Below are positions 56,101 to 62,515 of a stretch of DNA of 64,000 nucleotides, piece by piece. Source of the DNA: Pomphorhynchus laevis (taxonomy: Eukaryota; Acanthocephala; Palaeacanthocephala; Echinorhynchida; Pomphorhynchidae); the NCBI GenBank assembly GCA_012934845.2, contig WNNJ02002981.1, positions 1-64,000 of the forward strand. Direction: 5' to 3'. Position 1 is the stretch's first letter. Each line of letters starts with the position of its first letter. The translations under genes and the position numbers were made by a program. Below the pieces are notes generated by a model, which saw nothing but the letters and a program-made list of their open reading frames with translations, did not search any database and was not told the origin of the DNA.

Positions 56101-56106
56101 ATCCAT
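32020..56106 (-). CDS. NELFB: NELF-B (negative elongation factor B), complete eight-exon gene
   Basis: Exons: 56106-56017, 49024-48798, 46318-46146, 44143-43606, 41397-41292, 39183-39085, 37059-36481 and 32175-32020. All join in phase with GT-AG borders, giving 655 residues (human about 580). Segments align with NELF-B in order: NELRNQLAESDDPLR; VPSVQSLLPMLD; LQDIILAIL...EAKRLIWMDD; VRYTLSMFLNCRNRFYSTAC; DAVDKFSQLLCDC; SDPFVTN; LLCNGLSAW; PSLMYLITDL; FLELIDKDRL. NELF-B belongs to the nuclear NELF complex, which with DSIF holds RNA polymerase II at promoter-proximal pauses; it is alpha-helical and binds NELF-C and NELF-E. A Ser/Asp-rich loop in exon 4 is not in human NELF-B. The exon 3 donor is uncertain. 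Introns total about 22 kb and hold SINEs, LINEs and PLEs. Confidence 0.85.
32618..32832. repeat. Fold-back repeat, copy 1
   Basis: Arms of about 70 bp (32620-32691 and 32759-32831) are reverse complements: GATCCAATATTTCGGTGG ... CCCCCAAAATATTGGATC and ATTATCAAGGATTATCC ... GGAATAATCCTTGATTAT-like words. A second, more diverged copy lies at 34.28-34.50 kb. Looks like a MITE without visible target duplication. Confidence 0.75.
32902..33052. repeat. Long direct repeat, left of LINE-A copy 2
   Basis: Near-identical to 34140-34285, on the other side of the LINE: GCATTTGCCACGTTAAAAT, GGAGACATCCATTATAATGC, GAATTGCTTTC. Best read as a target-site duplication of about 140 bp, though it starts with the GCATTTGCC word that also ends this LINE family. 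Confidence 0.8.
33053..34139 (+). mobile_element. LINE-A copy 2, 5'-truncated
   Basis: In the intron between NELFB exons 8 and 7. The longest frame (33431-34216) encodes the RT C-terminal half: MWILPRKPN..., LGFHFNDHLSLKPFVCDKV, LLSSLLFPKIDYC, LLLVTFRLIAV, and at the end SFLVAASLAWNQLPLDVRR. A neighbouring frame gives the preceding LNPDPK. It aligns with the 1.1-1.9 kb copy and has the same CACGCATTTGCCAC end. Well preserved and clearly less AT-rich, hence fairly young. It runs opposite to NELFB. Confidence 0.85.
34140..34285. repeat. Long direct repeat, right of LINE-A copy 2
   Basis: Partner of 32902-33052; differs by a few substitutions and a short deletion (loss of ATC near ACAAATATCATGG). 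Confidence 0.8.
34283..34505. repeat. Fold-back repeat, copy 2 (diverged)
   Basis: ATTTAGATCCAATATTTCGG opens it and a degraded complement closes it near 34490. An internal TCTGATTACAATTGAGTAATTC unit is doubled (34396-34446, in part). Relative of 32.62-32.83 kb. Confidence 0.65.
34506..35370. other. No gene seen
   Basis: NELFB intron, AT-rich; TA-rich simple sequence at 34888-34930. A 68-residue plus-strand frame at 34552 lacks coding character. Confidence 0.4.
35371..36045. repeat. Cluster of direct and inverted repeats with family-3 hairpins
   Basis: A unit of about 190 bp (GTACACACTA...CCATAATCTCC...CGATTAGATAGTTT...GAAGAAAAA...AGTATTTCGATA) occurs at 35375-35570 and 35572-35735, again in part, and then reversed (35860-36040). 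Each contains the complement of CTGATGAT-hairpin-GAAATA. Arms would fold onto each other. A relative lies in the 16.6/17.3 kb duplication. Confidence 0.75.
35664..35697 (-). other. Hammerhead-like hairpin motif (family 3), best copy
   Basis: Minus strand: CTGATGA (35696-35690), T, GATA, loop, TATC (35676-35673), GAAA (35672-35669). One extra T separates CTGATGA from the helix, which a canonical hammerhead does not have; no matching stem I/III was found. Confidence 0.5.
36481..37059 (-). CDS. NELFB: NELFB exon 7
   Basis: 193 residues, phase 0 to 0; acceptor GATTTTAG, donor GTAATG. Covers the C-terminal helical third: DIYPSLMYLITDL, FDEQFLELIDKDRLCNFLWQ, SYWLHQLGCALVR and YRRMLEKVKPPEHSE, parallel to FLPMLMSFLVDD, ESFTKFLQEQRM, DIFLHLLTGNLAL and LEALQKALEP of human NELF-B. 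Confidence 0.85.
37500..37730. repeat. Large fold-back with hammerhead-like core
   Basis: Arms of about 85 bp (37506-37590, 37640-37724) are almost exact reverse complements (AGGGCGTCAGCACCACG ... CGTGGTGCTGACGCCCT), with a spacer of about 50 bp. In the right arm CTGATGA (37638-37644), GAGC, CAACTA, GCTC (37655-37658), GAAA (37659-37662) lie exactly as in a hammerhead. ACAGTGA...TCACTGT could form stem III (left-arm form), but stem I is not convincing. Confidence 0.8.
38299..38845. mobile_element. SINE cluster: one copy plus a second head and tail
   Basis: 38299-38540 is a minus-strand copy of the tRNA-headed SINE: tail TTCTGGTTGTGGCAC at 38309, core CAGCAGCAGATGA and complement of TTCGACCCT at 38432. 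At 38595-38685 a second minus-strand head has a textbook B-box GAGTTCGAATCC (complement of 38609-38620). 38690-38840 is a plus-strand body and tail ending GTGTCGTGCCACAACCAGAAG (in part). Nested or rearranged insertions. Confidence 0.7.
39085..39183 (-). CDS. NELFB: NELFB exon 6
   Basis: 33 residues, phase 0 to 0; acceptor TTTATTTAG, donor GTAAGA. LTILTRLLCNGLSAWFILTS matches LLLLRLLALGQGAWDMIDS (human) and the LSAW of the fly protein. Confidence 0.85.
39340..39760 (+). mobile_element. PLE-1 copy 3, C-terminal part
   Basis: Frame LNIKLTSTKTTINLYRKDD, FKFTRNIFLHEHSCIPYNI, EILRIATICNDIGFLQNHL, then FKLGYYKNNIKQKIVKYI, continuing into ORF-end sequence (CACTAGCGGAAAATTC). Truncated on both sides; sits in a NELFB intron. 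Confidence 0.8.
39761..41291. other. NELFB intron, no gene seen
   Basis: AT-rich, with simple repeats (ATAAATAAATAA near 40620) and a hairpin TTCTGTATGTACA/TGTACATACAGAA at 40777-40802. The frame at 40521-40321 was considered and rejected as an exon. Confidence 0.4.
41292..41397 (-). CDS. NELFB: NELFB exon 5
   Basis: Acceptor TTTTTATTTCAG, donor GTATAT, one base in, phase 0 out, 35 residues. SMLFLLSDPFVTNCLGSSIL corresponds to SMILCDPFAINTLALSTV of human NELF-B. A plus-strand frame over it is a shadow. Confidence 0.8.
41885..42580. repeat. Three family-3 hairpin repeats (two direct, one inverted)
   Basis: TTTTCTAAA, ATGCTAGTAGTTAGTAGC-GAAATATC and GATAGTTCCTGGATAT at 41905-41990; the same order at 42475-42565; a reversed copy at 42277-42330 whose minus strand reads CTGAAGAT-ACTAG-TAGTTA-CTAGT-GAAATA, a perfect five-base-pair hairpin between CTGAnGA and GAAA. 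Confidence 0.75.
42581..43605. other. NELFB intron, no gene seen
   Basis: AT-rich, with pure TA-type simple repeat (43440-43510). A minus-strand frame at 43795-43511 overlaps exon 4 in the wrong frame and is a shadow. Confidence 0.45.
43606..44143 (-). CDS. NELFB: NELFB exon 4
   Basis: 178 full codons; acceptor GAATATTTTAG, donor GTAAAT. FFEAEL opens it like ALFSTEL in human. PEFVQTLYNHLQALLSLVG and RYTLSMFLNCRNRFYSTA match the EVVQRL...QFLRTLFLRTRNVHYC helices. FHSSSSDDDAELDDLNQS is an acidic insertion absent from human and fly proteins. Confidence 0.85.
44186..44237. repeat. Direct repeat, left of LINE-A copy 3
   Basis: GTTTTAAATTAAAAAAATTT...GCAATGCAATAACAATATA; partner 44606-44656 differs by one A. 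A target-site duplication of about 51 bp. Confidence 0.85.
44238..44605 (+). mobile_element. LINE-A copy 3, strongly 5'-truncated
   Basis: Only the last 350 bp of the RT ORF and the 3' end: SSPLHLPGISSHLTSAV-type reading of the SFLVAAS...WNQLPLDVR region, then CCGGCACGCATTTGCCAC. Inserted about 95 bp upstream of the exon 4 acceptor of NELFB (on the opposite strand). Confidence 0.85.
44606..44656. repeat. Direct repeat, right of LINE-A copy 3
   Basis: Partner of 44186-44237. Confidence 0.85.
45001..45960 (+). mobile_element. Decayed RT fragment of another LINE
   Basis: RFSLLVSDLPAIIEEMNVKF then ILYTNGLVIFS parallels LFSLFVNDLP...FILYADDLVIFS of LINE reverse transcriptases (the YADD site has changed). 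A later frame has FIKFGKGGRLAISDVLLYNG, a post-catalytic block. After 45300 only scattered words remain. Confidence 0.6.
46146..46318 (-). CDS. NELFB: NELFB exon 3
   Basis: Acceptor TTTGTTTAG. VEPLQDIILAILKYATEI and YNRLPIEAKRLIWMDD match SLQPVVMCVMKHL and YRACAVEVKRQIWQDN of human. The donor GTAATG at 46145 gives the phase required by exon 4. The frame itself stays open to 46093 (NVYERKIYL), which also resembles human ILEKESALF, but no GT is available there. Confidence 0.8.
46330..47240. other. NELFB intron, no gene seen
   Basis: Very AT-rich, no recognisable repeat or frame. Confidence 0.4.
47245..48260 (+). mobile_element. PLE-2 (Penelope-like with GIY-YIG-type end), broken
   Basis: RT words FMASINVTNLFTNVPVSEII (about 47430), GVSMGCVLGPTSAYFY (about 47555) and IRYVDDIYL (about 47665). 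The last frame (47947-48219) has FTCSEAGCSFSQPKCIGYTI then QTLDNRLKQ and HIEEKHG, the Cys-rich linker and YIGYTT.TL..RL region of Penelope-type GIY-YIG nucleases. A different lineage from PLE-1; broken in several places. Confidence 0.75.
48261..48797. other. NELFB intron, no gene seen
   Basis: No frame or repeat recognised. Confidence 0.4.
48798..49024 (-). CDS. NELFB: NELFB exon 2
   Basis: Acceptor TAATTTAG, donor GTAAGT, phase 0 in, 2 out. EIANFQHAHQINVPSVQSLL, PMLDAIG, TAFHESLLKSLKDRF and SMLENNFVLI follow AIEQFQTENGVLLPSLQSAL, PFLDLHG, LEFHQSVFDELRDKL and DLLEKSFSLV of human NELF-B. Confidence 0.9.
49150..49610. repeat. Inverted pair of the head-less hammerhead-like repeat
   Basis: 49170-49330 (minus) and 49330-49605 (plus) are two copies facing each other, sharing GCCAACAGCAG...CGCTA, GGTAGACCTCATCAGC and TTTAATTAAATTTGCAAAATG. 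The plus copy has CAGTAG-CTGACGA-GGTC...GAAATG-TAGCGTA-CTGCTG at 49483-49528; the minus copy keeps CTGATGA (49287-49281) and GTC-CTGCTG. Confidence 0.75.
49483..49528 (+). ncRNA. Hammerhead-like motif, type I reading
   Basis: Stem I CAGTAG (49483-49488)/CTGCTG (49523-49528); CTGACGA 49489-49495; weak stem II GGT/ACT; GAAA 49510-49513; stem III ATG-TAG-CGT; cleavage expected after UA (49522). All invariant core bases are present, but stems II and III are short. An alternative stem II pairs GGTC (49496-49499) with the upstream GACC-GAAA (49434-49441). Confidence 0.45.
49611..49990 (+). repeat. Head-less hammerhead-like repeat, copy 3
   Basis: Body CAGAAATGATTTTAATTAAA, GGACC-GAAACGTG (49835-49847), ATCAGTAG-CTGATTA-GGTCC (49863-49882), CACCAAAACT-GAAATGTAGCG, CTGCTGTTGG, ending GTCATCAATATTTCAA. 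GGACC and GGTCC are exact complements flanking the core. Confidence 0.7.
50385..50670 (+). mobile_element. PLE reverse transcriptase fragment
   Basis: IYGLPKVHKTKCPMRPIITA (from about 50419) is the classical YGLPK.HK..P.RPI motif of Penelope-like RTs; FTNIPEA-like words follow at 50638. Short and degraded; closer to PLE-2 than PLE-1. Confidence 0.65.
50671..52330. other. NELFB intron 1, no gene seen
   Basis: AT-rich. Simple repeats of AATTAGATTAA type (50660-50765). A tandem unit GTTGATAGCACACTTG at 51640 and 51666. The minus-strand frame at 51728-51510 is only low-complexity. Confidence 0.4.
52337..52573 (+). CDS. Exon-like pair on the strand opposite NELFB, unassigned
   Basis: 52337-52387 (MPMTQQRREYVPATYFK) ends at GTAAAC; 52458-52573 follows a TATTACAG and reads DFDDGDKLSVDGLFTNYSDT...AEVCPILICP up to GTGAAA. 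The 70 bp between look like an intron, but the two frames are out of phase, so they cannot simply be joined. Might be parts of a nested gene or chance. Confidence 0.2.
53356..53760 (-). repeat. Head-less hammerhead-like repeat, copy 4
   Basis: Minus strand: CAGTAG (53450-53445), CTTATAA in place of CTGANGA, GGTCCACCAAAACT, GAAA, TGTAGCGTA, TTGCTG. The flanks match the copies at 49 kb (ATAAGCCAACAGCA, GCAAATTTAATTAAAATCAT). A short fragment of its end (GCACTTTGCTTCAATC) lies at 52809-52824. Confidence 0.7.
53761..54300 (+). mobile_element. PLE-1 module and tail, solo
   Basis: CATGTATTTAGCCCAGCTGC, GGCAGAAACCTGATAGAAG, ACAGTTCCTC, then CATCGTTTGTTATTTATTAG and the tail unit ending ATACGTAGACTCACTTAGC (54269). 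An insertion-like unrelated stretch interrupts it at 53915-54045. Confidence 0.65.
54301..55540. other. NELFB intron 1, no gene; two family-3 hairpins
   Basis: Minus strand of 54910-54950 reads CTGATAAT-GCTA...TAGC-GGAGATATA; plus strand of 55038-55065 reads CTCTAAT-A-CTAGCAGAAGATAGC-GAAATATA. Otherwise AT-rich without support for any gene. Confidence 0.45.
55541..55830 (+). mobile_element. tRNA-headed SINE with hammerhead-like core, best copy
   Basis: Head: A-box-like CAGCTGAGTGG (55585-55595) and B-box GAGTTCAAATC (55627-55637), as in RNA polymerase III promoters. Body: GTC-GAAACGTG (55676-55686), hairpin GTCTGGGT/ACCCAGAC (55695-55702, 55721-55728), CAGCAG 55703-55708, CTGATGA 55709-55715, GACCC 55716-55720, GCGTC-CTGCTG 55738-55748. 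Tail ATCATGCCACAATCAGAAAA then A-rich. Lies in NELFB intron 1, 200 bp from exon 1. Confidence 0.8.
55703..55748 (+). ncRNA. Hammerhead-like motif in the SINE
   Basis: Perfect stem I CAGCAG/CTGCTG, canonical CTGATGA and a canonical GTC cleavage triplet directly before CTGCTG. The second core strand expected here (GAAA before stem III) reads CATTA, so this copy is probably inactive in the type I fold; a GAAA flanked by a complementary GTC lies upstream at 55679. Confidence 0.45.
56017..56106 (-). CDS. NELFB: NELFB exon 1
   Basis: Start ATG at 56106-56104; 30 codons, MDISKELKALNFPEKNELR then NQLAESDDPLR, matching LKETLTNCTEPLK of human NELF-B. Donor GTGTGT. The 5' UTR and promoter were not resolved. 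Confidence 0.8.
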
Positions 56107-56479
56107 AACAATCTAAATAATCACCTGAAATAAGCAAGCAAATCAACAATATGTACTGAGATTATAATTAATTCATCAATAATTAATCAATCTTGTTAAT
56201 TTGGTTTACATAATAATATTTTAGCTACTCGTTGTATTCCAAATTGCTTAATCTTCAAATCGAAATTACACGAATATTAAGTATAATCGATCTTCAACCG
56301 AATCCTACCGTGAAATAATTAACTCAATACCCATTATTGATCTATTAACACCCATATATTATACATGAATTATAACGTATTTGAGGAAAATGGGTCGAAA
56401 CCTTATATCATAAAAGTTAATCCATGAATGTGTTTATATTTATTTAATAGTTTATTTTTACTTAAATATACGCAGTCAT

Positions 56480-57010
56480 TATATGCATATATATTTATGT
56501 ATATCTATTTCCGGATAAAAGTTAATTAATTTTTCTAAAGCTTGCTTAATTTCTGCTAATATATTAAATATTTATATTTAAAATGTTATGTATATTGCAA
56601 GGTAATCAAAATTAATACTGGTATAAAATACTATTTCAGTATTAATTCTACAAAAGAATTAGAACACACAAAAGGAATAAATATTCAGAATATAGAATAA
56701 AAAAGGATATAAAAATTGAATCAGATAATAAAACTATACCCTTATTATATTGGAATCCAAAATTACATAAAAATCCAATAAAACCTAGGTTCATATGTAG
56801 TGCTTTTAAATGTACATTAAAACCACTTTCTGCTTATATGAATAAAATACTTAAAGTAATTAAAGCACACTTTAAAAAATATTGCAAGGTAATCGAAATT
56901 TATACTGGTATAAAACACTATTTTAGTATTAATTCAACAATTAAGATTGTTAATTATTAATTAATAAGTATCAACTATTAATTCTACAATTCATTCTACA
57001 ATCTATTTCA
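56480..57010. mobile_element. PLE-1 pieces in both orientations, broken
   Basis: 56480-56570 matches PLE-1 on the minus strand; 56590-56690 and 56700-56950 on the plus strand, with TIPLLYWNPKLHKNP, RFICSAFKCTLKPLSAYMNK and KVIEIYTGIKHYFSINS. Rearranged and incomplete. Confidence 0.75.
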
Positions 57011-57059
57011 GTATTAATTTACTACTGTCGGGAAAATTGGTCCATCAGCCTATTTTGTA

Positions 57060-59110
57060 CTAAAAAAGATAGCAATCAGGCACTCGAATGATTAGCTCGA
57101 AAAATTTAATAAGTAAACATTCGAGAATATTTGCAATTATTGCAAAGTCCGTTTCCCTTGCAATACGTAATCGGTCTGTTTCGTATTTAATAGACCACTA
57201 TCAACTGAAAGTCCATTACTCATCGACTTGAAAGTCATGGTAAAAACAAGCATGCAGCGTTTTTGGGTGATTATTGATTTAATTTGTCTTTTTGTAATAT
57301 AATGTAAATTGTTTGAAAAATAGTGAAGAAAAAATTATTATTTGATCCATAGCGTGATACATTCTGTAAGATCTATCCTGATTTCAAATCATGATCATAT
57401 CTTGCTGATGACAATGCCAATCGTCAACTAGCGCTAAAAAATATAAACAATATATAACTCTTTGAACAATATATACCATGATGATCCAGAACTAATTTTT
57501 AGTTATGAGACTATATATTTCCAAGAGGGTTTTACTCAAGGAGATGTATTAGCCATGGCCTCTTACGCCGCCGCCACTTTCCCAATGATAAACCGCTTTC
57601 ACGATTATTCCCACAAATTCAGCAATTTTGGTATGTTGAGGATGGATGCTTTATCGGTAAAGTTTCCACTCTTTGAGACGCTTTTTTGTTTACTCAAGAG
57701 ATAGGACCGAAATATGGTTTTAACATCACCACAAAAATGCCACGCATTATGCATGTATTGTAATCATCAAAAATCATTAAAGCTTTTGTCTGAATTGGGC
57801 ATAAATCTCTCAAATGGAGATGTTCTCTTGTTTTGAGCACAGATAGGAACTATTGATTATGACAGCAGCGATCTTTCAGCGAACATATCAAGAATCATAA
57901 AAATCTCATCCGCTTATATGATATAGGTGAGATTTATTTACAAGTATTTTATACTTTTATTACCAAATATCTTCAGCATACATGGACGCACATTCAAAGA
58001 ACAAAGATGAGATGGTACTTTGTTTGATTATATTGGAAAGGAAATACGAAATGAATTCGAGAAACTACTAACATCGACTCTATCCCTCTAAGTACACTAT
58101 GGGAAATATGTAACCTACCAGTAAAAATGTATGGACTCGGAATCTTAAATCCTTATAATAGGTTGTATCAAACTATCACAATTCCCTTTTCATTAGTGGG
58201 GGATTCTTGGAGAGCGTGTTCACATTGGATCCGTCAGATAAATAATGCAATATCATAGCAAAAGCCTCAACATATAATACTGAACGGCATTTACAAGACA
58301 GATCCACATAATACAGTGATTTAAATGACGACTTAATAAATGCACTTGGCCATGCTTCTGTATGTGGAGAATCTTCTTGGATCACAGCGTATCCATTCTC
58401 TTTTATTAGAACAATCCTAAACAATACATTATTCAAAGACTCAATCGCTGCACGAAATGGTTAGCTCACTAAAGATACTCCCGTTGGTGTTCATGTCGGG
58501 TTTCTAATATACGTTATCCTGCTTTGTCGTACAAATATGGTTTTCTACATTTGATTCGCCACAATTGTATTCAGTACTTCCTGACTAGAACAATTACAAA
58601 AGTCGCCTCGTGTGTTCAAACTGAACTACATTTGCAACCAGCCATTACGGTATTACCTTTCAAGCACATGCAACCACAATATATAGAATCGCACGGCTAG
58701 ATATTAACTGCAACGACCTTTTGGCGACAATACAGATCGCATTTCCTTCGATATCTGTATTTTTAATATGCATGCGCCATCTAACACTGAAAAATCGTGA
58801 GTATTGACATTTAACTACCAGATTCAGCATAAAGTGACCATATATAACGAAAGAGTACGTGACGTCGAACATGTCAGTTTATTACAATTTGTCGTCGCCA
58901 GTTCAGCTGGCCTCTCTAGTGATTCAAATCGTTGCACACAGACAATCGCGCATGAGTTTGCTGCCAAGCGCCAGACAAACTACGCAAGCGAAATCAAGCA
59001 GCTATGATAATCAGTATGACTAATCCTCATGAGCGAAACATCCATGAATATTCGACTATCCCGTTCAAAACTCCGTCATTCTGTTGCAAGTAGCTTCAAT
59101 CGCTAATTGA
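57060..59110 (+). mobile_element. LINE-R copy, long but decayed
   Basis: Frame 57462-57704 has YFQEGFTQGDVLAMASYAAA (RT motif) and loses the YADD region. Later frames show SELGINLSNGDVLLF (57800), YIGKEIRNEFEKLL (58030) and, at 58840-59000, YNERVRDVEHVSLLQFVVAS with FAAKRQTNYASEI, the end domain also seen at 61.75 kb. Many stops and frame changes. Confidence 0.7.
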
Positions 59111-59474
59111 CAAACAACTATTCATCCACTGCTATAATACGATGAAATCTGATTATTATTTATTATTGTTTTTAATGTAATAAATTAATATTTATTGGGA
59201 AAAATAAAAAAATATTATTATTTTTATAATTTTATTAAATTTAGCTGATTTACATTATTCGAACAACTTCAAAATGTATAAATCGTGAATAAAGTTTACT
59301 AAACGCAAACAAATTATAAACAAATATATAAGAAGCATTTTTTGAATAAGCATTCCTAACATTCAAATAATAAGAAAGAATGTAAAGCTTCCCGACGAAA
59401 TTTATAAAAAAGCATACAGGTTTATACTTTCCTGTTCGTGTTAATTTAAAAAAGTTGTATTGAAATTCTTTATT

Positions 59475-59700
59475 GCAGAATTGCAATAAAGAATTGCAAC
59501 AATATGTAATGATATTGGCTTTCTTCAAAATCATTTAAATAATTTAATAGATACATATTTTAAACTAGGTTACTATAAAAATAACATCAAGCAGAAAATA
59601 GTAAAATATATAAATCAACACAATAATATAAAGAATAAATTTAAACTCTTAAGTGGCAAATTTTTATGGATGGATAATAAATAATATACTTTGTATTAGA
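59475..59700 (+). mobile_element. PLE-1 copy, C-terminal end
   Basis: ELQQYVMILAFFKII-type shadow aside, the PLE-1 nucleotide words GCAACAATATGTAATGATAT, ACTAGGTTACTATAAAAATA and GGCAAATTTTTATGGATGG run in order into the module that follows. Confidence 0.75.
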
Positions 59701-60180
59701 ATAAGATACTAGATAGTTTTATCGGAGGAAATACATCATTAGCATGTATTTGGCCCCGCTGCTATGTTGGGTAGAGGAGTTAAGGGCCGAAACCTGATAG
59801 CATAACAGTTCCTCCTGATGACCTCTAATTATTATTCTGATACAACGTCTGTTATTTATTACTCAATTCATAAAAATGACGTTTATTTTAAATTTCAATT
59901 TTTTATTTTAACTTGATTTAAATTATAAAAAATCTAAAAACAATTATTAATTTTATTATTTAATTATAAAATTTTGATTTAGCATTATGAAGTTTTGCTT
60001 ATTTTATAATTATATTAAATACGTAGCCTCAGTTAGCTGATTTGATTTATTAAGGTTATATTTGCAATATAACCTCTGTTTAAATACGTAGACTCAGTTA
60101 TCTGATCCGATTTGTTCTACTGACAAGTTATTATTGACATGTGGACTTTGTTTCCCGTTAATATAACCCCTGTTAGAAAT
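59690..60180 (+). mobile_element. PLE-1 structured module and tail, best copy
   Basis: Outer stem GGAGGAA (59724-59730)/TTCCTCC; hairpin AAATAC...GTATTT; CCCCGCTGCTATG, GGGCCGAAACCTGATAGC, CTCCTGATGACC; then ACAACGTCTGTTATTTATTA, the GATTTAGCATTAT unit and ATACGTAGCCTCAGTTAGC. The tail's last part is doubled (60095-60170). Confidence 0.75.
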
Positions 60181-60249
60181 ACTTAAACTATGTATTATTA
60201 TTTTATTAAGAATAATATCGAAAGCGATATTGCTCACGGTGTCTGACGA

Positions 60250-62000
60250 TCTTCAGAATGTCGCAGGGAACAAAACAGCTTTGTGCTGGACAAAGGTGTG
60301 GTGCAGAAACGGTGGTACACTCAATTAGACAAACATTCTCGACGAACTCGCAAAATTGTGTTCTACAAATAGATGCGAGGAATGCTTTCAACGCGATTAA
60401 TAGGCAGTTATCTTTAACCAACATTGAATTCATATGTCCGTCCATACATAACGCTCTGGAAAATTATTACCAGCATCCGCCCATTTTATGTGTTGAAGAC
60501 GAATTCGTTATATCGAAGGAAGGCTTTACTCAGGGAGATCCCCTTGCGATGGCCGCTTTTGCCGCAGCGTCAATTCCCTTGATACAGGATCTACAGCGAT
60601 GTGCCAGCAATGTGACACATCGTTGGTACGCGGATGACGCTTCGTGTATCGGTTCACTTGAGCATATATCGCTTGTATTGAAGAGGTTATTGACGATCGG
60701 TCCGAAATATGGATTTCATATAAACGTCCCGAAATGCAATTTATTAATACATTCAAATAACCTGGACGAGGTCAAACAATTATTCAGGGAAACGGGTTTG
60801 AGCATCACGCCAGAAGGAATTGTCGTTCTTGGGTCTCCTTGTGGAACAGCCGAATACATTGAGAATTTTGCGAAATCAAGGATCAAACTTTGGGTTAGGA
60901 TGGTGGAAAACATAAGCGAACTCGCAGAAGTTGATGCTCAAATAGCCTATTACTTTTTGTTCACGCGATTCGACATAAATGGAGGTACTTAATGCGCACA
61001 TGCCCTAGGATCATGGTTCACACCTCTTGAGAAATCAATTACAAAAATTCTTCTTCCCAATTTACTTGGGCAAAACAGCGTTGAAAAAGAAATCATGGAG
61101 ATATGTATGCTGCCCACGAAACATAAAGGAATAGGTATATCAAATCCAATAGAATAAGCCGAGATGGAATATCAGCATTCGATACGGATATGTACGCCCC
61201 TAATTATGGGAATGTCGGGAACATGTTTAGGCAATGCTCAGAAATGTGCGATTGCCGAGATAAAACAGGAAAGACATTTAGCATCCCGCCTAAAATATGA
61301 GAGGATATTGACAAGTATGGCCACCCAAGAATTTCAAGATGCCATGTGTGCTAGATATAATCTTCCACTAAGAAATGCAACACAAAGATGTGAATGCGGA
61401 TCACCATCTACAGTTAATCATGCTATGTCATGTCGAAACGGATGTGTCACAATTATCAGGCATAACATTGTTCGTGATATTTTAGCTAACGAACTCGCTA
61501 AAGTGTGTTGTGATGTTTCTACAGAACCGACATTGCAACCTGTACCCCGAAACCACGTATTTGAGAGATCAACGATATGTACTGACATTCAGGCAAGATC
61601 AGATATTGTTTGCCGGGGTTTATTAGGCGGAAAAATGGTGCGGTCCTTTTTGGACATTTGTATATACAATCCACTTGCACCTTCATATTCCAACAGAACA
61701 CCCCGAGAATGCAATGTCTACCACGAACAATGGAAAATTGCAAAGTACGCTGAACGAATTAGCGAAATCGAACGATCCGCTTTCTTTCCGATGGTCTTCT
61801 TTGCTACCGGTGTAATGGCACCGGAAGCTGATAAAATAATGCGCTGGATGTCCACAAAAGTGCTGAGCGAAGAGCACTGCCTTACAGTGATTGCATAAGA
61901 GCCTTGCGAACTCATATATCACTTACACTAGCTAAATGTGTATCGATGTGCGTGAGATCCACAAGAATGGGAACACAATATCAAATGACAGAAAATTGCA
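60250..62000 (+). mobile_element. LINE-R, best copy (R2-like RT with restriction-like nuclease end)
   Basis: Frame 60258-60992 is the RT: QIDARNAFNAINRQ, KEGFTQGDPLAMAAF, RWYADDASC (catalytic YADD, 60626-60637), GPKYGFHINVPKCNLL, VVLGSPCGTAEY. After a broken stretch, frame 61164-61898 holds the knuckle CECGSPSTVNHAMSC (CxCx7Hx3C) and TIIRHNIVRDILANELAKVC. The nuclease-like block DIQARSDIVCRG...SFLDICIYNPLAPSY follows, then SAFFPMVFFATGVMAP. The order RT, Cys-His knuckle, nuclease is that of R2-type LINEs. The N-terminus is missing here. Not inserted in rDNA. At least two frame interruptions. Confidence 0.8.
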
Positions 62001-62214
62001 CCGTAAACAATCCAGAAAAGATTGTTTTGCAATGATTTCGATTGATTATTATTAAAAATTTTAAATTTTGAATCGAAAAGCCCATTAGCGGGAACCTTAA
62101 TTGTATATGTTGTAGAACTTACGATATTATTTAAATAAATAATCAGATGGCAAAAAAATTAATGCTTATTTTCAAGCAAATTTGAGGAATTTTTTCTATT
62201 TCTTAATATGGAGA
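62001..62214. other. No gene seen
   Basis: Spacer between LINE-R and the next PLE-1 end; no feature recognised. Confidence 0.4.
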
Positions 62215-62515
62215 AGTACAGAAATAAATTTGAACTACTAAGCAAAATTTTTATGGATACAAAATAATATACTTTGTATTATAATAGGATACTAGATAAT
62301 CAAATTTAATCAGACGAAATGCGGCATTAGCATATATTTGACCCAGCCGCTGTGTCGGGCCCGATAACTCAGCAATTTTTCCTGATTACCACAATTTTTT
62401 ATTGAATACATAATATATTATTTATTAGTCAATTCATAAAAATTGATTTTTATTGATTATGATAGTATAAAATACGTAGACTCAGTTAGCTGATCTAATT
62501 TACTTATTGTCAAAA
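62215..62515 (+). mobile_element. PLE-1 module and tail, diverged
   Basis: GCAAAATTTTTATGGATAC, ACTAGATAATCAAATTTAATC, CCCAGCCGCTGTGTCGGGCC, TTTTTCCTGATTACC, TTATTTATTAGTCAATTCAT and ATACGTAGACTCAGTTAGC in order. Confidence 0.7.
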
